Positions 1-12,479 of a stretch of DNA of 64,000 nucleotides are shown piece by piece. The position numbers were made by a program, and so were the translations under genes. Source of the DNA: Margaritispora aquatica (lineage: Eukaryota > Ascomycota > Leotiomycetes > Helotiales > Discinellaceae); contig VJWN01000004.1 of the NCBI GenBank assembly GCA_007644065.1, positions 1,116,001-1,180,000 on the forward strand, read 5' to 3'. Positions within the stretch are counted from its first letter, which is position 1. The number at the start of each line of letters is the position of its first letter. The notes below the pieces were generated by a model. It saw only the letters and a list, made by a program, of their open reading frames with translations. It searched no databases and was not told where the DNA came from.

Positions 1-719
1 GAACTGGATGTATGTGGTGCGGCAGCGAGAGCGGGTGCGACGTTGGCTCGAGAAAATATTGCTCAAACGAAGGATGGGATTAGGGCTGGGGAACGGTGGG
101 ATATGAGGATGTGTGCAGCGGGAGATTTGGGCAGAGCTGGGAAGAAGCATCAGGTTGAGTGCGATTTTATGAGTAGTGGTTCAGATATATTCATCTTTAC
201 GTAGCTTGAAAATCTAGGAATACCCCGAAACTTTGCAGCCGAGCCTTGCGGATTTAGTATTAAGCATACGACACAGTGAAAATTTGAAGAATAGTATCCC
301 TGCGGCTATATGTAACACTCTGAGACTCTCGAGTGGTAAGTGAGTGACAACTAAGAAACTGGAAACATGAGCTAAAAGCTTCCACGACAAACTCTCGATG
401 TGTAATAAAGCTGTCATGCCCTTGGTTTAGGATCCATTCCTACTTTCTAAATATTAGAACTTGAGCTAAAAAGCATCTCTCACGGTAGTGAAAATCAACA
501 TCATTAGGATAGAGAACTAGGAACAAATGGAGCACATAATGATTGCCATTGAACAGCGATGCTGCAATTCTATGTATACATGTTTACAACTAGCTCTTCG
601 CGAGCCCCAGGGCATTATTTAGCCAGTGTGCCATTAGATAAAACGCTTCCTTCGTATCTTTCATACAAGTGGTCATTACAAACATAAGAAACCGTCCTCT
701 CAGCAGCGATTATCACAAT
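1..719. other. Intergenic left edge, no gene seen
   Basis: I see no open frame with protein-like composition and no RNA gene here. The right end is the 3' flank of the HSP12-like gene. Confidence 0.6.
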
Positions 720-1146
720 CTACTGCTTCGAGACATCAGCGGTCTTGCCCTTGGCAGTTCCAGCTAGGTAATATTAGCCGTGACCTCAAATATTCGTAGA
801 GGAGAAGTGCTCACCAGCGCCAGAAAGGGTGTCAGAGAGAGCAGTGCCTGCATCCGTGACAGTCTTCTTTGCAGACTCCAAGTAGGAGCCGCCGTTGGAT
901 TGAGCATCATCGGAGGTACCGCGGACACTGTCGCCAACCTTTTGAGTGGTTGACTTGTTGCCTTGGACGGAGCCAAAGACTTTGTCGGTGGCGCCGGTCA
1001 AGGTCTCTGTTGCGATCTGTCCGTATCCCTTTTGTGATTGAGGGGTGATCTTCTCCTGGGCTTGCTCGCCGAGTCCTTTGCGCCTGTAGGAGGTTAGAAT
1101 GTGTATGGATCGAAGGGGATTAGAACACTCACATAGTGTCAGACAT
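720..1146 (-). CDS. HSP12/HSP9-family small heat-shock and stress protein
   Basis: The family (PF04119; yeast Hsp12, fission yeast Hsp9, Candida Wh11) comprises small, hydrophilic, intrinsically disordered stress proteins that associate with membranes. Three exons, 1133-1146, 815-1083 and 720-763, give 108 residues; the introns (1084-1132 and 764-814) are 49 and 51 bp with GTGAGT/GTGAGC donors. The spliced N-terminus MSDTMRKGLGEQAQEKITPQ and a following SQKGYGQ segment are the family hallmark. The rest is rich in Gly, Ser, Thr and Lys, with no hydrophobic core. Without the 14-base first exon the conserved start is lost, which supports this model. An AGGGG stress-response-like element lies at about 1435, upstream on the promoter side. 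The family call is confident; the last exon is less certain, because reading through the second intron would also terminate within a few codons. Confidence 0.88.
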
Positions 1147-2600
1147 GTTGATTGATTGGTTTTTGGTTTTTGGTTTTGTTTGGTTTGAAGTTTGGGAGAT
1201 AGATTGATGGATGAGTATGATTAGGAAGTCTGAGAAATGTTGCGAATGGATTGTCTTAAGTACCCATCGAATTCAGACTTGCTTGTGTAAACTACGCAAT
1301 TTTCATATCAAAATCCTGCAGTGAGCAACCTGCACGTCACTTTGTCACACACAAAACCTTGCTGTAGACTCGTCTGAGGAGGCAAAGTCTACCTACATCA
1401 TTTGTCTCATGGATTATAGACAACCCTGATCACAAGGGGAGTAAGAAGGTGAAGATCGGCACGTACACAATTGTATGCCGTTTGCAATCGGGAGCCGCAA
1501 CATACTCGTAACACAAGACGCATCTTGCTATCTCCATTGAATGTAAAGAGCTTTCCAAACTATCCAATGAAAAACAGTTTCACGTACGCTTCTTCTTCCT
1601 GTTGGTGGGTAATATTCATTGTGATGTCATTGCCACTGTGCGGAGGTATGTCCTTTCGCACAAACTTGGTTAACGCGCACAATGAATATCAATACCACCA
1701 ATCTTCCAGGCGAAGAGTGGCAAAAGAAAGAAGTCGCGAACTTGTAGCCAGAATCTCAAGGAGAATCAAAGTAAAATTGTTATGCTGCATCCGTATGTAC
1801 AAATTACTTTTAAAAATGTCATCAACGAAGAAGTAATTGGAAATGAAAAGGCCTCTGCATCATAAGTCTTGTTTGTCTTGAAAAGATCAATTCTGACACT
1901 TGAGTAGAAAGATCGAGAAATGAGTGCTTTAAAGATTATGTGCATTGTGTCTCTGGAATGTGAATACTAAGGTAGCTTCAACTTCAACCTCAGGGTAAAT
2001 CCTCAGAACTTGGCTGCACATGTTACAAATGATATAAGAGCTCTGCTGAGAGGCTGGAACGGGACACTATATGAGCCATCATATCCATAAGTTGTATCAG
2101 AGATTAGATGCCACCAAAAAAAGAAGCCTACATAGGAGGCACATAGCTATTGCAACTATGTGTGTTGTGATGAGGATTTGAGTGATTGGGAGAAGTGATT
2201 TAGCTCAGCTTGAAACTTGGAGTCAGGGGCTGTTCCAGGCTAAGCATACGCTAAATTTCAGCTCACCACGCCCCTTCGGCTCGGCTCCAGGCGATGGCGG
2301 TTGCTATGCGACTGCCTCCTGTAAACAAACCCCACCAAATAGATACCTGACTGTAGCCAAATACCAATACAGCACAAATTCCATCCTCACCCTTGACCAC
2401 TGCAGTCAGTACCAACGCATCTTGCATCTTGGTGATATTTGCCTGCAAGAACACAACTCTTTTGATCAGTCTGGTACCGTTACTTTCTTCTTCAGAATTC
2501 ATCCACCGTTTTCGCAGCAGCTCCCTGGTGTTGCTCAAGGGCTCTACACCGACTTTCATTCTTGAAGTCAGCTCGCACTGCTGGACAATTACCGCTCAGC
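1147..2600. other. Divergent intergenic region between HSP12-like and NDR kinase genes
   Basis: About 1.45 kb holding the promoters of two divergent genes. The longest frames (1471-1836 and 2182-2565 on the plus strand) have no recognisable composition or family motif, so I treat them as chance. An AGGGG box near 1435 could serve the HSP12-like gene. Confidence 0.5.
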
Positions 2601-4736
2601 ATGTCGAGCTTTATCACAAATTTGTTCCCATCTACGCAGGCTGCTAGACATGATGGAATTCTGCCAGTACCACCCCCACCTCTCCACACTCGATCCAGCC
2701 AAAATGGTGCCTTCGACAGGCCCGGCACTCCTACCAGGAATAACTTCATCACGCCCGTCTCCACTCCCCAAGGCAGCCCGAGCAAGAACAGAGCACCTCC
2801 TGGAGCAATGGATCTGCCTGTCGCTTTCGAGAATGCTATGAAGATACAGCCAGTGGACTTTGGAAGCCCGACCAAAGGTGGACGCTCACAAGCAGGAACA
2901 CCATTATCACCAGGGAAGGGCAATGCATTGGCAATCGATGAGGGGTACTTTGGAAATGCTACGGCAAACAACGACGATAGCACAATTTTCAAATCCGCAG
3001 TCACACCTGGAAGTCCTCTACGGAAGCAGGGCAAGGAAAATACACCTCCAGGTTCCAGACATGGACATGAACCCGTTGTACAGAACCAAGCTGCCATATC
3101 TAGACAAGAGCTTTACCAACCAAGAGATGCCGCCCCAACTACGAGAAAATATAACACGCAACGAGGCCTGACTGCTGAAGAACTGGAAATTCTGCACAAG
3201 CCAAATGTCAAGCGACTGGCTAATGTGACCCAACTATGTAGGTCAACTTTGTGGATTTCCCCGCTCCAGTGCTGATTTTGAGCAGATTTTCTGGATTACT
3301 ACTTTGATCTCCTGAGCTACGTTGGAGCTCGCCAAAACCGCCTTAATCACTTCAAATCCGAATATCCCGATCCACCAGAGACACCAGAAGAAACATTCAA
3401 TCCTCTGTGGCAGAAATATGCTGGACGAGAGCGGGCAAATCTTCGCAAGAGACGCGTTCGTCTTCGCCAGGGAGATTTCCAAATTCTCACCCAGGTTGGC
3501 CAAGGTGGATATGGACAAGTCTTCCTTGCACAGAAGAAAGATACTCGAGAAGTTTGCGCATTGAAGGTTATGAGCAAGAAGTTGCTGTTCAAGCTTGACG
3601 AAGTCAGGCATGTTTTGACAGAGCGTGATATTCTCACCAATGCAAAGAGCGAGTGGCTGGTTAGGTTGCTTTACTCCTTCCAGGATGAAAAGAGCATTTA
3701 CTTGGCGATGGTATGCGAGCACGAAGAATTTTACGAAACATAGCTAATTTTATGTTAGGAATATGTTCCTGGAGGAGATTTCCGAACACTGCTCAACAAC
3801 ACTGGAGTGCTTGCAAACCGACATGCTCGCTTCTACATTGCCGAAATGTTCTGCTCAGTAGATGCGTTACATCAACTTGGCTACATCCACAGAGATTTGA
3901 AGCCTGAAAACTTCCTGATCGATTCTACCGGACATGTTAAACTCACAGATTTTGGTCTTGCTGCTGGTTTCTTGGCTCCTGGCAAAATCGAGTCCATGCG
4001 TGTGAAGCTCGAGAAGGTTGGAGAGACATACGTTCCATTTGGCAAGCCTATGGAGCAACGCACTGTTGCTGAGCGCCGAGAGGGATATCGTTCTATGAGA
4101 GATCGAGACGTGAACTACGCCAAGTCAATCGTTGGCTCTCCTGATTACATGGCTCCCGAGGTTCTCAAGGGCGAGGAATATGAGTTCTCTGTCGATTATT
4201 GGAGTTTGGGATGTATGCATTTTGAGGCATTGACTGGATTCCCACCTTTCGCTGGAGCCACAGTCGACGAGACTTGGAAGAATTTGAAGCACTGGCGAGA
4301 GGTTCTGAAGCGACCAGTCTGGGAGGACCCAAATTACTTCATCAGCAATCGCACCTGGAACTTCATCACAAGCTGCATCGCTTCAAAGGCCAAGCGTTTC
4401 TCTTCTATCAAGGAGGTTTACGAGCACCAATACTTTGCCGAAGTTGACTGGAACACTCTCAGATCCCAACGCGCTCCTTTCGTCCCTGAACTCGATTCTG
4501 AGACCGACGCTGGTTATTTCGATGATTTCAGCAACGAGGCGGATATGGCCAAGTACAAAGAGGTCCACGACAAGCAAACTGCTCTGGAGAACATGGCCGA
4601 CAGAGAAGATCCCATGAGCAAGAGTCTGTTCGTCGGCTTCACTTTCAGACACCGCAAGCCAGCCACCGAGGAAGGAGGCAAGTCCAGTCCACGAAAGGCT
4701 CTGCCTATGGATGGAACGTTTGGAACGATTCTATGA
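2601..4736 (+). CDS. DBF2/SID2-type NDR-family serine/threonine kinase
   Basis: This matches the NDR/LATS kinases of the mitotic exit and septation initiation networks (yeast Dbf2/Dbf20, fission yeast Sid2, Aspergillus SidB), which bind Mob1 and control septation. Exons 2601-3237, 3286-3710 and 3759-4736 give 679 residues; both introns are 48 bp. A Ser/Pro-rich N-terminus (about 1-200) precedes the Mob-binding region with the YFLDYYFDLLSYV signature (about 213). The kinase domain (about 270-575) has the glycine loop GQGGYGQV, HRDLKPEN, DFGLA, the long NDR insert before the activation segment, and SPDYMAPE. The AGC hydrophobic motif FVGFTF is near residue 648. I chose the ATG at 2601 (MSSFITNLF); the in-frame ATG at 2562 is an alternative. 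The short linker and absence of the COT1/Cbk1 N-terminus favour DBF2 over COT1. Confidence 0.93.
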
Positions 4737-5387
4737 TTTTGACGAGTCCTTATCTTTGACCTTGTTATTGCTTATGTTCATTCGATTCTGTCCAAGCGCT
4801 AGGGTTGATAATGGGAAGGAAGGGTAGAAGGATGGGAATGGAAGGCATGGGAGTGAAATGACTACGTGCCAATGCATGATTGTTGGTCTGATGGCATTCG
4901 GGTTGATGTGACAGCTGTACGCTGTTACTGTTGGAGTTTCGTCCGAAATGATGGAGCGAACGAAACGCTGTACTAGTAGCTATGAATAAACTTGAATGAC
5001 TATCTTATACTCTATCTCTCGTGTGCTACCAATAGCTATCAATGAAATCTGAACAATTATCTTGCCCTTTCTATGACACAAGCTCTTTTCAAGGCTTCGA
5101 TGGAAGATTGGCGAAACTCATAGTAGGTCAGGTAATAAAAGCATTCACTGGTCAAGAAAAACGGAGCCTGTAATCGTGGTGGGATAGAGCTGGCTGCACA
5201 ATGTCGGGTGCACTCTAAATCCAGTATTGAATTTCCCAGGCTGAAGCCACCCACCCGGACCAACGTCTAGATAAATACCAATCAATGCCTATAAAGAATA
5301 GTCTACAAGCGTGATCTGCCCATTTCCCCGGCAATTTTATGCAGCATGACATATTTAGATACACAAATAACTCCAGAAACTCCTCGC
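4737..5387. other. Convergent intergenic region
   Basis: 3' flanks of the kinase and of the PHO81-like gene. No gene, repeat or RNA signal seen. Confidence 0.6.
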
Positions 5388-8300
5388 TCAAAGTGTAACT
5401 GGACCATTAACTGCGGCAACCTTGCTGATCAAAACTTCAGCCGGCCAAACGACAGCCGGCTCGGAGGGTTTTGCTGCGCTCTTAGTTAGACCCTTTCGGA
5501 TCTTCAGAACACTGTCGACGATGACGGCGTCGATGCCTTCTTTCACTTGTTGCTGTATTCTGTCAGTGATAGTTCACATAGCATGATTGGGGGTTTGAAA
5601 GCTTACCTCGACTTTGGCCGAGTCATTGTTTAGCGCTCCGTAACTGACGCATACCAATCCGCTATCCTTCACAACTTTCACCAGTCTGGGGCTGTTGCAA
5701 AGCGGCTCCGCTGCGCTAACGACACCCAGGAGGTTCCAACGGCTAGCGAAGCGAATAGCTTCCTGTAAGCTGCTTGCCCGAATATCGCAGACAGGACAGA
5801 TACCAGCATCTGTCAAGAACAGGATAGGGATACTGGGTTGTTTGAAGCTCAGGAGTAGGCAGATATCAGGGTTGAAGCTGCTGAAAATCATTTTCCGCTT
5901 CTTACCGAGATCATAAACTTTCGTAAGGACCGTGTCAACAAAGCTGTTGAGCTCAACTGCATAAGCGTCCATGTCGTGCTCCTCCGACTCGTGCAGCATG
6001 GGATACTTCATTTCAATATTGAAGCCGATTTCTTCGGGTAGCTTCATGAACATTTCTTGCAGTGTTGTAAAAGGTGCCTGGATGAAGCTGCCTCTAACGT
6101 TTGCCTTGTAACCCTTCTCCTTGAAATCACGAGTATGCTTCATCTTCTCAGCCATATCAATATCTGCCATCTCTTGACCAAGGGACAGAGACCGCTGGCG
6201 GTCCATACCACGCACGACTTTGAACTGAGGATTCTCTTTTTCTTTGGGAGGAGACGGCGGTCGAGAAACTCGTGGGGTTGAATCATTGACATGCAAAAAT
6301 TGTTCCAGGGTCAGGGTATGAACTGGAGCGTCAATACCAGTCTCACTAACCAAGAAGTCATGGTAGATGACAGGAACAAGATCCTTGGTGAGCTGAACAT
6401 CAAACTCAACATAGTTAGCACCGAGATTGGCGGCTGCAATGAAGGACTGAATAGTGTTCTCGCCCAATTGGAGAGATTTATTGGAACTGTTGTTCTTTCC
6501 CAATCCTCGATGTCCAATGACCATTGTTGACGCGACCTCTTTCCAGTATGTCTGCTTTGTAGTGATGCTCATATTTGGATGAGAGAAGGGCGTGATGATA
6601 AGGAAATTGAAGTTCACAACTCCAATGACTTCCAAATTCGTACCCATGATTGGTACACTTACGTCTCCTTGCAAATTCATTCGCTTGAGTCCTATCGCCT
6701 GCCTGATTGTAGAAAGAATTGCCACACCTCGACCGACCTTGTTTTCTTGATTGCCAGAATACGTGGGAACAATATCGAAATAAAGTTTAACCAGACTAAC
6801 ATCAACAGCAGTAAATGCCATTGGATCAGTAGAGATGTTGTCCTGGACTGGAAGATCTATGATTGTGGGCTCGCCCTGTGCTCCACTTGCAGTTACAATG
6901 ACAGACAAGGCCGTGTCGAGCTGGGTAGAATGGGCCTTCGCCATAGGAATTCTGTCGAGGCTGACTGCAGGCATGTTCTTCCTCATATCCATTGACCCAA
7001 GACTGACTAGAATCATACTCTCGTTTGTGAGATACCGATGACCAAATGTTTTTACTGGCTCGATTTGCCGTGCATTGTTGGAGTGTGAACGGGAGGCATC
7101 CATTGATGATAAAGACGGTGGTGAAGAGGCTGCTGTACTTGAATTTTGCTCTGATTCAGGGCTCGAGACTTCAGGACAAGCTTCCGCCAACCTCTCCGCG
7201 ATGTTCATGTGGCCTCGTAAAGCAGCATGCTCGCGAGCTGTCCAGCCTGAAGCATCAGGCTGGTTGATCTCCGCTCCTGCAGTAATGAGGAGCTCTACAA
7301 TTGGCAAATGTCCATCCACAGATGCCACATGCAACGGAGTCCAAGAGAAGGTGTTTTCCGTAATTTCAATATCTGCTTTCTGGTCGTTCGTGCCTTGAAG
7401 CAGAATTTTGGCGCATTCTTCGTGTCCAAATCTTGCAGCAATATGCAGCGAAGTCTCGCCGGTCTTATCTTGCCAATTGATATCCACACCGGCATCAACA
7501 AGAAGCTTAACAATCTTCATGAAGTTGGATCGCGTTGCAAGAGCAAGAACAGCGCTTGATTTGGAAATATCTCTCCTCATGGCGGCCTTCTGATCGTTCT
7601 GACCTTGCCAATTTTCACCTTTAAGAAGGGCTTGCGTGGTCAAAGAATGACCTCCAATCACACTAAGATGAAGAGGTGCCAAACCTTCATTATCCTGCCA
7701 CTCGATTGCATCTATACCATTTTCGACATTGAATTGTCCCCAATCCTGCATATACTTCATGACAAGTTGACAGATAACAACAAAGCCATCCTCAGCGGCA
7801 TAATGAAGGGGATATCGACCATAAGTGTCCTTACTTGTCAAAGCAACTCGCTGATGAGGCCCCAAGCTGTTAAGGACAAAGACAAACAGCTTCACATATT
7901 CATCATCTATGCTCAACAGAGCTGATCCTCTGTGATAACTGCGCGTTGGACCAAAGGGTGGAGAGGCCGCGGGCGTGATATATCGAGAATCATCGCTGTC
8001 CATGGTCGGTACAGTCAAACTTGCACCGTTTCCATTCCTTGAGGACTTCGCTCGTCCGATAGAAATGACTAAACGATGTAGGCAATTCCGTCCGTTTATG
8101 TCGTCGGCTTCATCCAATGATTTAATCTGCTTCAGGAGATATACAATGCACTGTTTCGATTTGCAAGATATGGCCCGTTGAAGAAGATTCAAACACAGCT
8201 TTTGCGCTGCCGCCTCGTCGTTCTCAAAATCGACTTCTGCTAAAGTCTCTTTCAAGATTGGCACATCGTCATTGCGAATTGACTGGTCAACAGTATCAAG

Positions 8301-9036
8301 CAAGCCATTTGGCAGGTCGAGAATTGACTTGGACGATACTCGCTTGAGGGAGTGTGTTGAATGAACCGACATGGCATCATCCTTCCCTTGAGTTTCTCCC
8401 AAAATTGAAAGCCAATCGTTGATGATCTTCATCGAAGAGTTCAGAGCCAGATTTGTAGCGAAGGGTTTTGGTTCCACCTTGGACATCAGATATCTTTGTT
8501 GTGTACACACATTTGGCACCCTCTTATCTAGTTTCTTGGTGATTTTGATGAATCCACGGCGGTTCACTTCACCAAACCATTGGAGTTTCCTCAGTTGGCT
8601 TCGAAGTTCCAGCAGAGCTCCCATTAGCTCATCAATCTCATTACGATCTAATCCGGTAGGATTATTCGCAGATGATCCATATCGGTCTTGTAGAAGTTTC
8701 AGTCTCCGTGATGCGTCACCAAATTTCTTATTGTAGAAGTCATCAACATCTTCGAGATTTCGATCCAAAGAGAAAAAGAATGCTGGCAAGAGTTGTCAGC
8801 AACGTTAATTAATGGGATGGATATCCAGAACGCACCCGCAAGGTCAGCATCTTTCCCTGTCTTGAGAACGGCGACCGCAGACTTAATGAGTTTTTTAAGT
8901 CCCTTGTAGTTAATGTATGATGCCGACCACTCTGGGACCTGGTTGCGAGGGAGGCTGTAGTAATGTCAGACTTATTACAACCAAGCCCGGAGCATAGTGA
9001 CTCAGGTGTCACAACTTACTTGCGACCGAACTTCAT
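5388..9036 (-). CDS. NUC-2/PHO81-like phosphate sensor (SPX, ankyrin, GDPD)
   Basis: This is the CDK inhibitor and inositol-pyrophosphate/phosphate sensor of the PHO pathway (Neurospora NUC-2, yeast Pho81), which restrains the PHO80-PHO85 type cyclin-CDK. Exons 9020-9036, 8836-8954, 5607-8782 and 5388-5552 give 1158 residues. The spliced start MKFGRNLPRNQVPEW with SYINYKGLKKLIK is the canonical SPX N-terminus and depends on two small first exons. Ankyrin repeats run from about 360 to 585 (for example GRYPLHYAAEDG, GETSLHIAARFGH, WTPLHVASVDGH). The C-terminal glycerophosphodiester phosphodiesterase domain starts near 815 with VIGHRGLG, then GENT, VEFDVQLTKD and VIYHDF, so the usual His-Arg, Glu-Asp and His residues are all present. 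Length is close to yeast Pho81. The introns are 53-65 bp. Confidence 0.94.
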
Positions 9037-10393
9037 GGTGGGCAAGTACGATTCAATCCGGCGTATTGTAGATGTTTCGTCGCGTCCAAAGCTCCAGGAA
9101 AGACGTTAAAACAGTGTATGATGTTGCAAAGAGATCAGAGAAGCACAATGAGCTTATTAGCAGTCGCTCCAGGTGCTCGGAAGACTATCGAAAAGAGAAT
9201 GAAATAGAGCTTGGTTGGACAATTAGGAAGTTGGCCGGAGAAGCCATTCAAGCTATTAGAGGCTCAATTGATGTGTTATGCGGGGATCAAATCTGGCTGC
9301 CGAGGGGTATCGTGCCTGCCTTGTCAGATTTACACCAACTACGCAGTTTTGTGATAGACTTCCGCAAGATACGCAAGATCAATGTGATATCGTCGTCGAT
9401 GTCTGGCAGTCAAAGGATGAGGACCGTGGATCTAGTTCCGCATGTGATTGGACCTTGGTGATTCTAGTTTTCTGCCGCATAAAAAGATTAGCCGGCGTTT
9501 AATCGTCATAGCATGAGCACTAAAACTCCCAAAGACACTTACCGCCTGCAGTAGTAACCTCCGCTGACAAACTTATGATAGCAGCTAGGCCTAGAGTGAG
9601 CGACCGTTATGGAGCCTCAAGCTAAGGTCCTACGATTGTTTGAATATTAAAAAAAAAAATGCTATGAAGTACACATCTACCACTTCAATGGCAACTCAGC
9701 GACGGCGATTTTATTTATATCTTTTGTCACTGTCTGAGTTCAGGAAAGCCAGTTTCCGGGGATGCAAGGAAGATCCACACACCGCCTCCAGGCTCAGACA
9801 GAGTACCATCAGCAGGTACGGTACAAAACCATTGGCGGCGAAGGGGGAGAGGCACGAGACATCCAGGCACAGCTGTGTCCCACGAATCCGTTGTCATGAG
9901 ATGCGCAGAAAGCAATGTTCCTAATTTTAAAGGAATCAATCAATAATCGTTTTGACTCTGTGTCATCAAACTCAGCGGACGGGGAATTACTAACACCTCA
10001 AAATTAACATGCGTGTAACTTGACTTGGTTTGGTTCGGTGCTCCCGTTCCTGGTGGTTTTCATGGCCAAGGATACTTGCATGAAAGTAGAAAGCTTCTCC
10101 CACAAATCCATTGTGGGGAATTATCTTCACAGTAAATATCTGCCTGTCTCCCGTTCCATTACTGAAGCAATCAATGGCCCCTGTCAGAAGAATAGTTGAC
10201 AGCACACTGAAGCATGTATCCTTCCGATATGTTCGTCGTTGAGAATTGCCTCTCTGAGCAGTGAATTGTGAGAGACTAAGTGGTGATCAACATCGGGCAC
10301 AATGCCAATACAAGCTGAATATCCCTCGTTTCTGCGAGGTCAGCGGGGGTATCTTCTGATAATGAACAAAGAAAGGAATAGAAACTCCATCCA
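9037..10393. other. Intergenic region upstream of PHO81-like gene
   Basis: About 1.36 kb between the PHO81-like start and the DBR1 stop, both minus strand, so this holds the PHO81-like promoter and the DBR1 3' flank. A frame at 9072-9461 is in the 5' flank and looks random. There is a short A tract near 9650. No CACGTG PHO box was seen here. Confidence 0.55.
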
Positions 10394-12169
10394 CTACCAT
10401 CCACGGCCTCTCGCTCTGCCCCCACCCCATCCACGGCCTCTTCCTCGACCCCCTCTTCCACGGTCCCCACCTCTGCCCCGCCCTCTGCTACCCCCATCCC
10501 GCCGTTCTTCGACTGGGCGTGGTCCATTCCGGAATCTTTCCTCACGCTCTTCATTGGTTGCAGAGAACTTATTCTCAATCCCGAGCAAGTCACAAAACTG
10601 TTGCATCTGGGGATTGTCGTATTCCAGTGGCCCCTCGGTCACGATTTCTGGTGTACCAACGATGAATGGTGGTGCTGTAAGCTCAAAGTTTTGGGGGATG
10701 GTTAATCTATCTTTTTTGACGATGTTCTCCTCAACCCAAATCTCCTCTTTCTGGATGAGCTTAAGGTATTCTGCTTCGCCGAGATTGGGTGGTTGTGGTG
10801 CAAACTTGTTTCCAAGGACAAGCTCAGGAGCAAAAACACGAGTAATTGCCAGCCATTCGGGGTCATACTCGAATTTAGGATTGCTGAATTTCTCTTCGTT
10901 TGTTGATATACGTAGCGATTGAGGCTTGATTTCCATCAATTGAAGGAATTTCCGACCTGGAAGACATTTATCAAGCGCAAGAAATCGCACAGTCTTGTTT
11001 GTGATGCCAACCGGAACAGGTTGACCTGGTTGCGCTCGTGAATGCATAATTGATGGTCTTGTAAAAGCTGCTGGGAGCTGAGCCCGGACGTCTAAGGGCA
11101 CAGATGAGGTGACCCCGTTAATCCCTTCATCATCTAAGCATATCTCGTCCTCGTTCTTAGGTTGGGACGAAATAATGGTCGGGGTTGGCAAAATAGACGA
11201 GGATTCGTCTTCATCCATATCCAGGTCGATTTCATCATCATTGTGGGCTAGTCCTCTGTCATTTTCACTCGGGACAGGTTTCGTTTCTGGTATTTGGGGA
11301 GCCACAGTCACCGGAATCTTATCATCAAAGGTCTTGACTGCAGCGAATCGACAATGCATATGGGCTGCAAACCAGTAGGAAGGCCTTAAGCGGTCGAAGA
11401 CCCAAGCAGCTGCTTTACTCCCCAGTGTCCCGTCCTTGGACTCTTGCTCAAAGTCTGGCTTGGCCCTAAATAGTTCCCGCTCATTGCCATCTCTCTCAAT
11501 AGCCACAGGCCAATCATGACTTAATCCTATGTCCACCTGCGTCCTGAGTTGTAGAAGTTTCCTGACATCGAACTCTCGGACATGGTAAAAGGACCTAATA
11601 TCATCGTTGTTGTAGGGCAGTCGCTCGTAGTGGGGTTTGTTGAAATTATAGTGCTTCCAAATGCCTGACATTCCAGCAATACGAACTCCCCCAACCTGTA
11701 CAACATTAGCAGCACCCATATAGTATATGTTTGGTGCCGCCCATCCACCATAAAACAGTTCCCAAAGATGGCTGCTGGCTTCGTGATTGCCTCCAATGAA
11801 AATTGTCAGATATGGCGCTTTTTTCTCCTCACTATAGTAATGGTGGAAATCACCAATTTCGCGAAACTTCACAGGACACGACATTACGGTCAAGTCGGAA
11901 GCATTTCGTACTGCCTACATTTGTATCAGTCCTGTATGCTACAAGCTCGTAGTGCCATACCTGAAAATCACCTCCGATGATGAGCAGGTCAACGCTATCC
12001 CAGCCGCGAGCTTCAGAGGCAGATTTAACAGAGGCATATATAGCATCCAATGTACCATGACCCTATGTATTATTAGCTTCAAGGTAGAATTGGTGATCAC
12101 AATGGCAAGACTTACACAGCCTTCTATAGCGATTCGCAGACCCCGCGACTCCACTAAACCAGATGCCAT
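10394..12169 (-). CDS. dbr1: RNA lariat debranching enzyme DBR1
   Basis: DBR1 hydrolyses the 2'-5' branch bond of excised intron lariats in the nucleus. Exons 12116-12169, 11961-12062 and 10394-11914 give 558 residues, with 53-bp and 46-bp introns in phase 0. The metallophosphatase core is complete: IEGCGHGTLDAIY (the fungal/animal GCCHG-like start), LLIIGGDFQAVRN, FIGGNHEA, GLSHDWP and AAHMHCRFAA. The linker IRSFYHVREFDVRKL and the C-terminal DBR1 domain (FLALDKCLPGRKFLQ, YDPEWLAI) are typical. The last 30 or so residues are an unusual Arg/Gly repeat tail ending in RGRGW. The neighbouring plus-strand frame at 10302-10922 is its antisense shadow. Confidence 0.95.
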
Positions 12170-12479
12170 TTTGTAGAGCTTGAGAGTCGCAGATGATGGA
12201 TGTTACGACATAATCTCAATCGAAATATGCAGTACTAAAGTAATCTGCTCCAGGCGACTGCAGCTCGGGTTAGTCGATGAGCGTGAGGAAAAGTCAGGTT
12301 TGTAAAAGTAGATTTTAGGGTCGAGGTTCTAGAAAGCAGCCATGCAACTGCAGCCTCGCTCGCTTCCACCACGGAAGTTTCACTACCATCCTCACCATAA
12401 AAAAAAGTCATTTCATGTACTGTCCGAAAACGCGTCACAACTCCTTGGCCTCACACGAGTGAAGGCTTTGAATCCCAAC
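12170..12479. promoter_or_regulatory. Divergent promoter of DBR1 and the Rpp21/SNM1-like gene
   Basis: About 310 bp separate the two start codons and must contain both promoters. No specific operator was identified. Confidence 0.5.

Noticed and set aside
2182..2565. 127-codon plus-strand frame just before the NDR kinase
   Set aside because: It probably belongs to the kinase leader; composition is not protein-like and the frame does not join the kinase.
9072..9461. 129-codon plus-strand frame
   Set aside because: It lies in the 5' flank of the PHO81-like gene, with random composition and no homology that I recognise.
10302..10922. 206-codon plus-strand frame rich in Pro/Arg
   Set aside because: Antisense shadow of the Arg/Gly-rich DBR1 tail.
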